A DNA stretch of 51,566 nt from an uncultured Granulosicoccus sp. (lineage in GTDB: Bacteria > Pseudomonadota > Gammaproteobacteria > Granulosicoccales > Granulosicoccaceae), in the NCBI GenBank assembly GCA_947492525.1, contig CANLNQ010000038.1:1-51566 (forward strand), read 5' to 3'. A model generated the notes under the pieces. The model did no database searches and was not told where the DNA came from. It saw nothing but the letters and a program-made list of their open reading frames with translations. Position 1 is the first letter of the stretch; the number at the start of each line of letters is the position of its first letter. A program made the translations under genes and the position numbers. This document shows positions 40,278-48,896 of this stretch, in pieces.

Positions 40278-42020
40278 ATGACTTTCAGAAAAGCGCAATG
40301 GCCGCGCAGACTGCGCTCGGCGGAATGGTTTGGCGGTACATCCCGTGATCATATCTATCACCGTTCGTGGATGAAGAATCAGGGCTTGCCGGCTGATCTG
40401 TTTGACGGTCGCCCGGTCATCGGCATCTGCAATACCTGGTCTGAAATGACGCCCTGCAATGCACATCTGCGGGATCTGGCAGACCGTGTCAGGCACGGTA
40501 TTTTCGAGGCAGGTGGCTTGCCGCTGGAATTTCCGGTGTTCTCGCCGGGAGAGAGCGCCTTGCGTCCCACGGCCATGATGTATCGAAATCTGTGTGCCAT
40601 GGATGTCGAGGAGGCCATTCGTGCCAATCCCATGGATGGTGTGGTCTTGCTGGCGGGGTGTGACAAGACCACTCCGGCACTCATGATGGGCGCTGCATCG
40701 GTAGACCTGCCAGCCATCGTCGTATCCGGTGGTCCGATGCTCAATGGCATGTTCCGTGGTGAGAGAGTGGGCTCGGGGACGCACCTGTGGAAATTTTCCG
40801 AGGCAGTGAAGGCCGGTGAGATGACGCAGCAGGATTTTCTGGAGGCTGAAGCGTCGATGAGTCGTTCCCCCGGCAGTTGCAATACCATGGGCACGGCCTC
40901 GACGATGGCCTCCATGGCCGAAGCCCTGGGCATGGCCCTGTCCGGCAATGCCGCCATACCTGCCGTGGATAGCCGACGACGTGTCATGGCACACCTGACC
41001 GGGCGTCGGATTGTCGACATGGTCAAGGATGATCTCAAACCTTCCGACATTCTCACGCGCACGGCGTTTGAAAATGCCATCCGCGTCAATGGCGCCATTG
41101 GTGGATCCACCAATGCGGTCGTTCACCTGCTGGCGATTGCCGGGCGTGTGGGTATCGACTTGACGCTGGATGACTGGGATCGCTGCGGGCGCGATGTGCC
41201 CACGATCGTCAATCTGCTGCCCTCGGGCAAGTATCTGATGGAGGAGTTCTTCCATGCGGGGGGCTTGCCGGTTGTCATCAGGCATCTTTGCGAGAGCGGG
41301 CTCATGGATCGCGATGCGCTTACCGTGTCCGGGAGCAGTGTCTGGGAGGAGGTCAGCGAGGTATGCAACTGGAACGAGGACGTCATCCTGCCGGTGGAGA
41401 AGGCCCTGACCCGTCAAGGGGGGATCGCCGTGTTGCGAGGCAATCTGGCACCCAGCGGGGCCGTGCTCAAGCCCTCTGCCGCTACTCCCGAGTTGCTGGT
41501 ACACCGCGGCCGGGCGGTTGTGTTCGAAGACATCGATGATTACAAGCGCAAGATAAACGATGATGAGCTGGACATTGATGAAAGCTGCGTGATGGTGCTG
41601 AAGAACTGTGGTCCCAAGGGCTATCCCGGAATGGCGGAAGTAGGCAATATGGGCTTGCCGCCGAAAGTCCTGAAGAAAGGCATTACCGATATGGTGAGGA
41701 TTTCCGATGCGCGTATGTCAGGTACGGCCTATGGAACGGTCGTGCTGCATACAACGCCGGAGGCGGCAGCCGGCGGGCCATTGGCGGTTGTACAGGATGG
41801 GGATTTCATCGAATTGAATGTACCTCAGCGTTACCTGCATCTGGACATCTCCGATGCTGAACTTGCCGCCAGACTGGCATCCTGGAGTCCGACGACGCCC
41901 ACGCCTGCCAATGGTTATGCAAGTCTGTTTCACTCGCATGTGCAGGGGGCGGACACCGGCGCGGACTTCGACTTCCTGGTTGGCTGCCGCGGTGCTGCGG
42001 TGGGCAAGGATTCGCATTGA
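40278..42020 (+). CDS. L-arabonate dehydratase (IlvD/Edd family)
   Basis: A 580-residue iron-sulfur dehydratase of the IlvD/Edd family, which removes water from sugar acids. The cluster cysteines are visible in ICNTWSEMTPCNAH, LAGCDKTTPAL and SCNTMGTASTM. Blocks such as RDHIYHRSWMKNQGLPADLF, AIGGSTNAVVHLLAIAGRVG and MVRISDARMSGTAYGTVVLH follow, and overall the sequence closely resembles the characterised Rhizobium L-arabinonate dehydratase as I remember it. It would convert L-arabonate to L-2-keto-3-deoxy-arabonate; D-fuconate or D-galactonate are possible alternatives. It sits right after gguB and overlaps the next gene. Confidence 0.93.
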   Translation: MTFRKAQWPRRLRSAEWFGGTSRDHIYHRSWMKNQGLPADLFDGRPVIGICNTWSEMTPCNAHLRDLADRVRHGIFEAGGLPLEFPVFSPGESALRPTAMMYRNLCAMDVEEAIRANPMDGVVLLAGCDKTTPALMMGAASVDLPAIVVSGGPMLNGMFRGERVGSGTHLWKFSEAVKAGEMTQQDFLEAEASMSRSPGSCNTMGTASTMASMAEALGMALSGNAAIPAVDSRRRVMAHLTGRRIVDMVKDDLKPSDILTRTAFENAIRVNGAIGGSTNAVVHLLAIAGRVGIDLTLDDWDRCGRDVPTIVNLLPSGKYLMEEFFHAGGLPVVIRHLCESGLMDRDALTVSGSSVWEEVSEVCNWNEDVILPVEKALTRQGGIAVLRGNLAPSGAVLKPSAATPELLVHRGRAVVFEDIDDYKRKINDDELDIDESCVMVLKNCGPKGYPGMAEVGNMGLPPKVLKKGITDMVRISDARMSGTAYGTVVLHTTPEAAAGGPLAVVQDGDFIELNVPQRYLHLDISDAELAARLASWSPTTPTPANGYASLFHSHVQGADTGADFDFLVGCRGAAVGKDSH

Positions 42021-42910
42021 TGAGCAGGCAGATTGCGCTGGTCGGTATCGGCAAGATTGCGCGCGACCAGCACATCCCGGCGATTACCGCAGACCCCGCA
42101 TGGACATTGGCGGCCACGGTCAGTCGCAATGCCAGTGTTGACGGTGTTGATAATTACCGTAGTCTGGAGGCTTTGCTCGCCGCCAGACCGGATATCGACA
42201 CCATCTCCCTGGCAATACCGGTTCAACCGCGCTTCGATCATGCCAGGCAGGCCTTGCTGGCAGGCAGGCACGTCATGCTGGAAAAGCCACCCGGTGTGTC
42301 GGTGTCGGAATGTCACAGCCTGCAGACGCTGGCGCGAGAACAGGGTGTTTCCCTGTACGCAACCTGGCATGCACGTCACGCCGAGGGTGTCGCCAACGCC
42401 CGTGAATGGCTTGCATTACGACGCCTGAAGCGCCTGCAGATCTGCTGGAAAGAGGATGTGCGTGTCTGGCACCCCGATCAGGAGTGGGTCTGGGATCCGG
42501 GTGGCCTGGGCGTATTCGATCCGGGCATCAATGCCTTGTCCATTCTCACCGACCTGTTACCGGTACCGGTGCATCTGCACGCTGCGCACCTTGAAGTGCC
42601 CTCCAACCGACAGACGCCCATCGCGGCAAGTCTGTATTTCAGTCATCCGGGTGGCGCAAGGGTAGAGGCAGAATTCGATTGGCGACAGACAGGCGATCCT
42701 GTGTGGAAGTTCATGATCGACACGGATGAAGGATCACGATTACTGTCCTTCGGTGCCGCCTCGATGGATATCGAGTACCGTCGCCTGTACCAGCGCATGG
42801 CTGAACTGGTCGTTGACGCAAGCATGGACATGGATCTCACGCCACTGACGCACGTGGCGGATGCTTTCATGCTGGGCAGGCGTAGCAGTACAGAACCCTT
42901 TTTCTTCTGA
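42020..42910 (+). CDS. L-arabinose / D-galactose 1-dehydrogenase (Gfo/Idh/MocA family)
   Basis: A 296-residue oxidoreductase that oxidises the C1 of an aldose to the lactone with NAD(P). It starts with the Rossmann motif ALVGIGKIARDQHIPAI and has the catalytic EKPPG (Lys) of the Gfo/Idh family. The ICWKEDVRVWHPDQEWVWDP and GGLGVFDPGINALSILTDLL blocks strongly resemble the Azospirillum brasilense L-arabinose 1-dehydrogenase. ATG 42020 overlaps the dehydratase stop (TGATG); a TTG three bases earlier is an alternative. It supplies the first step of the oxidative pathway encoded here. Confidence 0.92.
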   Translation: MSRQIALVGIGKIARDQHIPAITADPAWTLAATVSRNASVDGVDNYRSLEALLAARPDIDTISLAIPVQPRFDHARQALLAGRHVMLEKPPGVSVSECHSLQTLAREQGVSLYATWHARHAEGVANAREWLALRRLKRLQICWKEDVRVWHPDQEWVWDPGGLGVFDPGINALSILTDLLPVPVHLHAAHLEVPSNRQTPIAASLYFSHPGGARVEAEFDWRQTGDPVWKFMIDTDEGSRLLSFGAASMDIEYRRLYQRMAELVVDASMDMDLTPLTHVADAFMLGRRSSTEPFFF

Positions 42911-42927
42911 ACAGGCAGATCAACCCG

Positions 42928-43845
42928 ATGAAAACCGTATTGACCGGTATCGTACCGATAGCACCCACACCCTTTCACGACGACGGCAGCGTCGATGAAG
43001 CGGGTATGCGTCGTGTACTCGATTGCATGGTCGACCAGGGCGTGGATGCCATCTGCATCCTGGCCAACTATTCCGAACAGTTTCTGCTGTCGGATGACGA
43101 ACGCGCGTCACTGACGCGGGTCTGTCTGGAGCACGTGGCCGGACGCAAGCCGGTGATTGTCACCACCAGTCACTTCTCGACCGACATCGCGCGCCGACGT
43201 GCGGTGGATTGCGAATCGCAGGGCGCAGACATGATCATGATGATGCCGCCGTATCATGGCGTGGGTATCGCGCCCGGCCCGCAAGGCGTGTTCGAGCATT
43301 TCGCCGCCGTCAATGAGGCGATCTCCATTCCCATCATGGTTCAGGATGCGCCGCTGAGCGGCGTCAACATGAGCATCGAGTTGCTGGCCGATATGGCCCG
43401 GCAGCTGGAAAACGTCAGCTACTTCAAGATAGAGTGTCCGTTTGCGGCGGACAAGCTGGCGGCGCTCATCGAGCTGGCAGGCGCTGATATCGACGGGCCA
43501 TTCGATGGTGAGGAGGCCGTGACGCTATTGGCCGATCTGGATGCCGGCGCAACGGGCACCATGACGTCGGCCCTGTTTCCCGAGATGATCAGGCCGATCG
43601 TCACGCTGTTCAGGGAGGGGCAGCATGAGGCTGCGCTGGCACAATGGCAGCGCTGTCTGCCGTTGATCAATCACGAGAATCGTCAGTGTGGTCTGCGTGC
43701 CTGCAAGGCTGTTTTCAAGGAAGGCGGGGTCATCGCAAGTGAGCGTGTGCGCCATCCCTTGCGGCCACTGGCTCCACGTACCCGAGAGCGTTTGCTGTCT
43801 CTGGCAAGAGATCTCGACATCATTGCCTTGAATTGGGGACAATAG
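42928..43845 (+). CDS. L-2-keto-3-deoxy-arabonate dehydratase (DHDPS family)
   Basis: A 305-residue class I aldolase-fold enzyme of the DapA/DHDPS family. The Schiff-base lysine is in VSYFKIECPF. The N-terminal GIVPIAPTPFHDDGSVDEAG is typical, and MMMPPYHGVG lies in the active site. In context it should dehydrate L-2-keto-3-deoxy-arabonate to 2-oxoglutarate semialdehyde (the AraD step of A. brasilense). An aldolase acting on the same substrate would be the alternative, but the presence of the semialdehyde dehydrogenase gene next to it favours the dehydratase. It follows the dehydrogenase gene by 17 bases. Confidence 0.9.
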   Translation: MKTVLTGIVPIAPTPFHDDGSVDEAGMRRVLDCMVDQGVDAICILANYSEQFLLSDDERASLTRVCLEHVAGRKPVIVTTSHFSTDIARRRAVDCESQGADMIMMMPPYHGVGIAPGPQGVFEHFAAVNEAISIPIMVQDAPLSGVNMSIELLADMARQLENVSYFKIECPFAADKLAALIELAGADIDGPFDGEEAVTLLADLDAGATGTMTSALFPEMIRPIVTLFREGQHEAALAQWQRCLPLINHENRQCGLRACKAVFKEGGVIASERVRHPLRPLAPRTRERLLSLARDLDIIALNWGQ

Positions 43846-43914
43846 GACTGCATTTAGCTGCATGCCTTGCAACTTTCAAGGTATCAATTCACGAACATTG
43901 ACAGGAAGCTTCAC

Positions 43915-45444
43915 ATGACGCTGTATGGCAACCGTATTGCCGGCAAGATTCACGAAGATGGACCGGTCTTCAAGAACGATCCCGTTTCTGGGGAACCATC
44001 CTCAATCACTGCAGGAACGGTAGCACTGGTCGAAGAGGCTGCCAGGGCCGCTGCGGAGGCCTTCAAGACCTATGGCCGCACCAGTGCTGCCCAGAGAGCG
44101 GAACTGCTGCGCGCTATCGCCGAGGAGATCGATTCCCGGGGTGCCGACATCACCGCGATGGGCACCGCCGAGACGGGACTTCCTGCGGCGCGGCTCGAGG
44201 GGGAACGCGGACGTACGGTTGGTCAACTGCGTCTGTTCGCCGAACATATCAAGAAGGGCGATTACCTCGACGTTCGTCATGATGGTGCCTTGCCCGATCG
44301 CGCACCGCTGCCACGCCCGGACCTGCGTCTCATGCAGCGGCCCATCGGCCCGGTTGCCGTATTCGGTGCTTCCAACTTTCCGCTGGCCTTCTCCACGGCC
44401 GGTGGTGATACGGCATCCGCGCTGGCTGCCGGCTGTCCGGTTGTGGTGAAGGGACATCCCGGGCACCCTGGTACGGCGGCGCTGGTCGGAGAGGCCATCG
44501 ATGCCGCTGTCGCCCGTTGTGGTCTGAACCCGGGTACGTTCTCCCAGGTCAACGACGGTGGTCCAGGCAATGGTGGCGCAGACAGTCGGGCGGTGGGTGC
44601 CGCGCTGGTTCAGTCTCCTTACATCAAGGCCGTGGGTTTTACCGGTTCGCTGGCGGGTGGTCGTGCCTTGTTCGATCTGGCCTGTCGCCGTGAGGAGCCT
44701 ATCCCGTTCTTTGGTGAACTCGGTTCGATCAATCCGGTATTCGTTCTGCCGGCTGCCGCCAAGGCCAGAGCCGCGGAGCTTGGTGCACAATGGGCAGGGT
44801 CGGTCACCATGGGGGTGGGCCAGTTCTGTACCAATCCCGGAATCGTTGTCATTCCCGCCGAACAGGCTGGCGAATTCGAAGCGGCAGCTGCCAAGGCGCT
44901 GGCCGAAGTGCCGGCGACTCCCATGCTGACTTCCGGCATCGCTGATGCCTACCACAAGGGTCTGAAGGCATTGGCAGATCATCCGCAGGTTCGGGTCGTG
45001 TACTCGGGCGAGAGCAACGGCAGAGAAGCGGCACCGGCCATGCTGGCTGTCTCGGCCGCGGATTTTCTTGCCAATCCGGATCTCGCCCACGAGGTCTTCG
45101 GTCCGGAAGGGATCATCGTCTCCGTCGCCGGTGATGAAGACATGCACGCCATAGCACGTGCGCTGGACGGTCAACTGACCATTACCCTGCAATTGGACGA
45201 GGCGGACCATGCTCTGGCTGGCGAACTGTTGCCGGAACTGGAAGAGAAGGCCGGTCGCATCCTGTGCAACGGCTTTCCAACCGGTGTGGAAGTGGCTGAT
45301 GCGATGATGCACGGTGGCCCGTATCCCGCGTCAACCAATGTGGCGACCACGTCTGTGGGTACGCTGGCGATCCGACGCTTCCTGCGCCCGGTGTCCTACC
45401 AGAACTTTCCAGAAGGTCTGCTGCCCGCCGAATTTTCGGCATAA
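43915..45444 (+). CDS. 2-oxoglutarate semialdehyde dehydrogenase
   Basis: A 509-residue aldehyde dehydrogenase that oxidises 2-oxoglutarate semialdehyde to 2-oxoglutarate with NAD(P), the last step before the TCA cycle. The catalytic cysteine lies in GVGQFCTNPGIVV and the general base glutamate in PFFGELGSINPVF. The GPVAVFGASNFPLAFSTAGG block is typical of the KGSADH group (type III-like). ATG 43915 has AGGA 8 bases upstream; an in-frame ATG at 43867 adds 16 unrelated residues. It is the last gene of the chvE operon, followed by a strong hairpin. Confidence 0.93.
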   Translation: MTLYGNRIAGKIHEDGPVFKNDPVSGEPSSITAGTVALVEEAARAAAEAFKTYGRTSAAQRAELLRAIAEEIDSRGADITAMGTAETGLPAARLEGERGRTVGQLRLFAEHIKKGDYLDVRHDGALPDRAPLPRPDLRLMQRPIGPVAVFGASNFPLAFSTAGGDTASALAAGCPVVVKGHPGHPGTAALVGEAIDAAVARCGLNPGTFSQVNDGGPGNGGADSRAVGAALVQSPYIKAVGFTGSLAGGRALFDLACRREEPIPFFGELGSINPVFVLPAAAKARAAELGAQWAGSVTMGVGQFCTNPGIVVIPAEQAGEFEAAAAKALAEVPATPMLTSGIADAYHKGLKALADHPQVRVVYSGESNGREAAPAMLAVSAADFLANPDLAHEVFGPEGIIVSVAGDEDMHAIARALDGQLTITLQLDEADHALAGELLPELEEKAGRILCNGFPTGVEVADAMMHGGPYPASTNVATTSVGTLAIRRFLRPVSYQNFPEGLLPAEFSA

Positions 45445-45470
45445 CGACGTTCAGCGGTTGGTATTGACGG

Positions 45471-45496
45471 GCGTCAGACTCCGAGGAGTCTGACGC
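45471..45496. terminator. Strong hairpin ending the pentose operon
   Basis: A perfect 12-base-pair stem GCGTCAGACTCC / GGAGTCTGACGC with a GA loop lies between the plus-strand dehydrogenase gene (ends 45444) and the convergent TPR lipoprotein gene (ends 45505). The plus strand continues with TCTAG, not a run of T. It likely serves as a shared terminator or mRNA 3'-end barrier. Confidence 0.7.
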
Positions 45497-45504
45497 TCTA
45501 GCCG

Positions 45505-46569
45505 CTAGGCCGCGCCCAGTCGATCCAGGGCCTCATTGGCACGGTCGAACCACAGGCGGGATACCAGATTGTCCTTGGCAAGGGTGATTCCCAACGTATC
45601 GACGCCGGTATGACGGTAGCGCAGATCCAGCAGGATCTCGCGGGCTATGGCTGAATTCCCCAGCTCGTGCTGGGCCATCGCTTCGCTGTAGAGAGCGGTA
45701 TCGTAGTAGGTCGAGTCCGGATACTCGTTGCGTAATCTCTGCATTGTCTGCAGGGCCGCGGAATAGTCCTTTTCATCCATCAACTGGATATACCCCTGCA
45801 GGTACAGGGCGTCGTCGGCCAGATAGCCGTCCGAGTAGAGTGTGTGGATGATCTCGAGCTGGACGCTGGCATTTTCCAGATTGCCGGATTCACGCAGATC
45901 CAGCGCATCGAGGTACATATCGAAATCCTCTCCATCACCATAGATTTCGGACTCGCTGATGACCGGCAGCTTGATGGCTGCCTTGCGCTTGTTGATGGTC
46001 ACCGGGTCGCCTTCGATATAGTCGCTGTAGGTCTGTTTGGCAGCCTGATAGTCGCCTGAATCTTCCAGGTCCTTCGCCTTGTAGAACTTCTGCTCATTGA
46101 CGTTGACGGACTCGTCCACGACGATCTCGGTTTCGTAGTCGACAATGAAATCGGCGAATTTGCGGCCTTCCGTTATCGGCTGGAAGGTGATTCCGACCGT
46201 GATGGCTTCTGCCGGATTGAGCACGACCTGATCGATGATGTCGGTGGTGTACTGTTCCACGTCATCCTCACCACCGTTGCTGCTGGGTTCGATGCCCAGT
46301 GCATTCAGGGTGTAGATGTCAGCGCCGCGATTGGCAATCTGGATGTCCTGTGTTGCACTGCTACCCACGTCGTTGGTACCGAAATAGAAGTCTGGCGCCG
46401 AGATGAACAGATAGGTGCCGTTTTCCCCCAGTTCGGGCGTGGTCTTGGTATCTCCCGTGCTGCTGCCGCCTCCGCCACTGCTGCAGGCTTGCAGTATGAA
46501 TGCTGACAGCATGCCACCGAGCAAAGAGCGCATCACCAGTGGTTTCCTGTGTCGCGGAGTCTCACTCAT
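45505..46569 (-). CDS. TPR-containing lipoprotein
   Basis: A 354-residue exported lipoprotein with a lipobox LQAC (lipidated Cys29 from ATG 46569), followed by a Gly/Ser stretch. An N-terminal beta domain (about residues 45-145) resembles ASPM/SPD-2/Hydin-type domains (DVGSSATQDIQIANRGADIY). The C-terminal half holds TPR-type helical pairs (YKAKDLEDSGDYQAAKQTY, LDLRESGNLENASVQLEI, LQGYIQLMDEKDYSAALQTM), similar to BamD/YbgF-like proteins. It would sit in the periplasm as a scaffold. It follows the HAMP membrane-protein gene by 16 bases, so the two probably act together. Function is unknown. Confidence 0.85.
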   Translation of the reverse strand: MSETPRHRKPLVMRSLLGGMLSAFILQACSSGGGGSSTGDTKTTPELGENGTYLFISAPDFYFGTNDVGSSATQDIQIANRGADIYTLNALGIEPSSNGGEDDVEQYTTDIIDQVVLNPAEAITVGITFQPITEGRKFADFIVDYETEIVVDESVNVNEQKFYKAKDLEDSGDYQAAKQTYSDYIEGDPVTINKRKAAIKLPVISESEIYGDGEDFDMYLDALDLRESGNLENASVQLEIIHTLYSDGYLADDALYLQGYIQLMDEKDYSAALQTMQRLRNEYPDSTYYDTALYSEAMAQHELGNSAIAREILLDLRYRHTGVDTLGITLAKDNLVSRLWFDRANEALDRLGAA

Positions 46570-46585
46570 GTCCTGATGCCTCATC

Positions 46586-47227
46586 TCAGGCAGCCTTGTC
46601 GTTGGCCGCCGAGTCGTCAGCGCCGTCTTTCGTGGGTGAGTCAACCGTGAAATAGTTCAGTGCCGTGCGGCATTCCTGCAAGGCACTGTTGACGGACTCG
46701 GCATTGGTCGCGCTGGCGTCGATATCACCGACTTGTGCAATACCGGATTGCGCCGCCTGTATCTGTTCCCTGACGCTGCGCATGGCCGTCGTCAATTCCC
46801 CTGCAATCTCCCCGAACTCACCCTTGTCCGAAGCGCGAAGGCGCACGTCGAGATTGCCATCGCCGATTTCACGCAGGCTGCGCTTGATGGCAAGAATGGG
46901 ATGACCCAGGCGCCGCGTGATGAAGATCCCCAGAGCAATGGTGATCGTTGCGTTGATCAGCAACATGGCAATCAGCCATTTACCCAGAACATCCGACAAG
47001 GTTGGCAATGCCTCATTGGCCAGCGCCATGTCCTCCGAGACGAACAGCAGAGGGGCCATGCCCTCGATCAGGCGTCCCAGCATCTGATGGTAGAACACGC
47101 CAACCAGAGCGGTGGTGATGACCAGGTACACGAATGTCAACATGACAACCCGTCGAATTTCACGCGCCTGAAAGGTTTTGTCGCGCAGAATCGCGAGAAT
47201 AAAATTGGAGTCTGACGAGCGAGCCAT
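46586..47227 (-). CDS. Small membrane protein with HAMP domain only
   Basis: A 213-residue protein: a short N-terminal cytosolic part, a membrane helix (VVMLTFVYLVITTALVGVFY), a periplasmic loop of about 35 residues, a second helix (WLIAMLLINATITIALGIFI), then a HAMP domain (RRLGHPILAIKRSLREIGDG onward) and a coiled C-terminal segment ending in a poorly conserved acidic tail. There is no kinase, cyclase or methyl-accepting signalling domain, so it cannot itself pass an enzymatic signal. It is divergent from the cardiolipin synthase gene and co-transcribed with the TPR lipoprotein. It may sense or scaffold across the membrane; this is inference. Confidence 0.88.
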   Translation of the reverse strand: MARSSDSNFILAILRDKTFQAREIRRVVMLTFVYLVITTALVGVFYHQMLGRLIEGMAPLLFVSEDMALANEALPTLSDVLGKWLIAMLLINATITIALGIFITRRLGHPILAIKRSLREIGDGNLDVRLRASDKGEFGEIAGELTTAMRSVREQIQAAQSGIAQVGDIDASATNAESVNSALQECRTALNYFTVDSPTKDGADDSAANDKAA

Positions 47228-47367
47228 AGGAAGACACCGGAAAAATGAATGATATATGCCAATGTCGGCGTGTCAGCTGTTAACTTGATCGGCATGGATC
47301 GAGCAATCGAAGCGTCTCTGCGTATACTTGTGGCTCAGTTCACAGCCCCTGAGGGTGAGTCTTTCCA

Positions 47368-48870
47368 ATGAATGGCGATACGCTGGAGTACGTCGACCCC
47401 GGTACGGCTTTTTCACTGGCCGGAGTGCTCTATCTGTTGCTGTCGATTGCCGCAGGCACCCATGTGGTACTCAACAAGCAGAACGAAGCGGCGGCATTCA
47501 GCTGGCTGGGCATCATCGTGCTGGCACCGCTGGTCGGAGCCATTCTGTACTGGCTGTTCGGTATCAACCGGATACGGCGTCGAGCGCAGGCAGAATTGCC
47601 TGACTACTCCATCTCGTTCAGGGAATCTGCGGGCGAACAGGTGGTGGACATCGACGCCATGCCTGATCCCTGGCAGGCGCATATGTGCCTGGGCATGGGA
47701 GTGCACGACACTCACTATGTCACCGGCAATCGAGTCGAGCCCTTGATCAATGGCGATGAGGCCTATCCCGCCATGATCGATGCGATCAACGAAGCCAGTC
47801 ATTCGGTCTATCTGTCCAGCTATATCTTCGAATATGACCAGGTAGGTGTGCAGTTCGTGGAGGCGCTGGTCAATGCGCATCATCGCGGGGTGGCGGTTCG
47901 CGTCATGATAGACGGGCTGGGTGTGGGCTACGGATTCAGTCTGGTTCGCGCAGATCGGGTGTTGCGTCGTCGCGGGGTCAAGACAGCTCGTTTCCTGTCG
48001 ACATGGTCTTCCAATGGAACGCGATTCATCAATCTGCGGAATCATCGCAAGATATTGTCCGTGGATGGAGAGCTCGCCTTTGTCGGTGGCATGAATATCC
48101 GTGCCGGAAATCTGCTCGGCACAACTCCGGAAGAGGCGAGCGGGCAGCAAACGGAAATCCTGTCCGATGCCACCAGACCGAAGAGGAGCAAGCATCTGAC
48201 TCAGGATGTTCATTTCAAGGTCAAGGGTCCGGTGATCAATCAGATCAATGCCGTTTTCGCCGCGGATTGGCAGTTTGCTGCCCGCGAGAAGCTGAAGCCG
48301 CCTGTCTGGCGGGGAGGGAAGGCAGGGTCGGTCTGTCTGCGTGCCCTGCTGGACGGTCCCGATGACAACTACCAGAAGCTGCAGCTGACGTTACTGGGTG
48401 CCATACAACTGGCCAGATCGCGGGTCTGCATCGTCTCACCGTACTTTCTGCCCGACAAGACCGTGCTCAGTACCCTGCATCTGGCCGTTCTGCGCGGTGT
48501 GCGTGTGGATATCTGCGTGCCGGAACACAATAATCTGTTGATCGTGGGTTGGGCCATGCGAGCCAACAGACGTCGTTTGTTGAGAATGGGCGTGCATCTG
48601 CACGAGTCCCGGGCGCCATTCGATCACAGCAAGCTGTTCATCGTTGATGATTACTGGAGTCTGGTCGGGTCGAGTAACTGGGATTCGAGAAGTCTGGAAC
48701 TGAATTTCGAAATCAATCTCGAATGTTACGACCCAACGATGAATCGCCAACTGGCGGATATCATTGCAGGGAAAATGGCTCAATCGCGGGAAGTGCTGGA
48801 GTGCACTGACAGACACTTCCTGCTGCGTTTGCGCAACAACTTCTTTCGGCTGTTCTCTCCTTATCTCTGA
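47368..48870 (+). CDS. cls: Cardiolipin synthase, phospholipase D family
   Basis: A 500-residue phospholipase-D-type cardiolipin synthase, making cardiolipin from phosphatidylglycerol at the inner membrane. Two N-terminal membrane helices (about residues 10-65) end in NRIRRRAQAE. Both HKD motifs are present: HRKILSVD at residue 226 and HSKLFIVD at residue 420, each followed by the GG/GSSN half (FVGGMNIRAG, LVGSSNWDSRSLE). Length and layout match E. coli ClsA-type enzymes. The next gene, 26 bases away, encodes an EEP-family protein, as in clsB-ybhP. pgsA and pgpA for its substrate lie elsewhere in the window. Confidence 0.94.
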   Translation: MNGDTLEYVDPGTAFSLAGVLYLLLSIAAGTHVVLNKQNEAAAFSWLGIIVLAPLVGAILYWLFGINRIRRRAQAELPDYSISFRESAGEQVVDIDAMPDPWQAHMCLGMGVHDTHYVTGNRVEPLINGDEAYPAMIDAINEASHSVYLSSYIFEYDQVGVQFVEALVNAHHRGVAVRVMIDGLGVGYGFSLVRADRVLRRRGVKTARFLSTWSSNGTRFINLRNHRKILSVDGELAFVGGMNIRAGNLLGTTPEEASGQQTEILSDATRPKRSKHLTQDVHFKVKGPVINQINAVFAADWQFAAREKLKPPVWRGGKAGSVCLRALLDGPDDNYQKLQLTLLGAIQLARSRVCIVSPYFLPDKTVLSTLHLAVLRGVRVDICVPEHNNLLIVGWAMRANRRRLLRMGVHLHESRAPFDHSKLFIVDDYWSLVGSSNWDSRSLELNFEINLECYDPTMNRQLADIIAGKMAQSREVLECTDRHFLLRLRNNFFRLFSPYL

Positions 48871-48896
48871 GTCGGGCAAGGAGCCCGGAGGATTAC

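Noticed and set aside
39918..41504. 528-codon minus-strand open frame
   Set aside because: Antisense to gguB and the dehydratase; high GC leaves long shadow frames open and no protein family is recognisable.
44002..45312. 436-codon minus-strand open frame
   Set aside because: Antisense to the semialdehyde dehydrogenase, with no domain or start signal.
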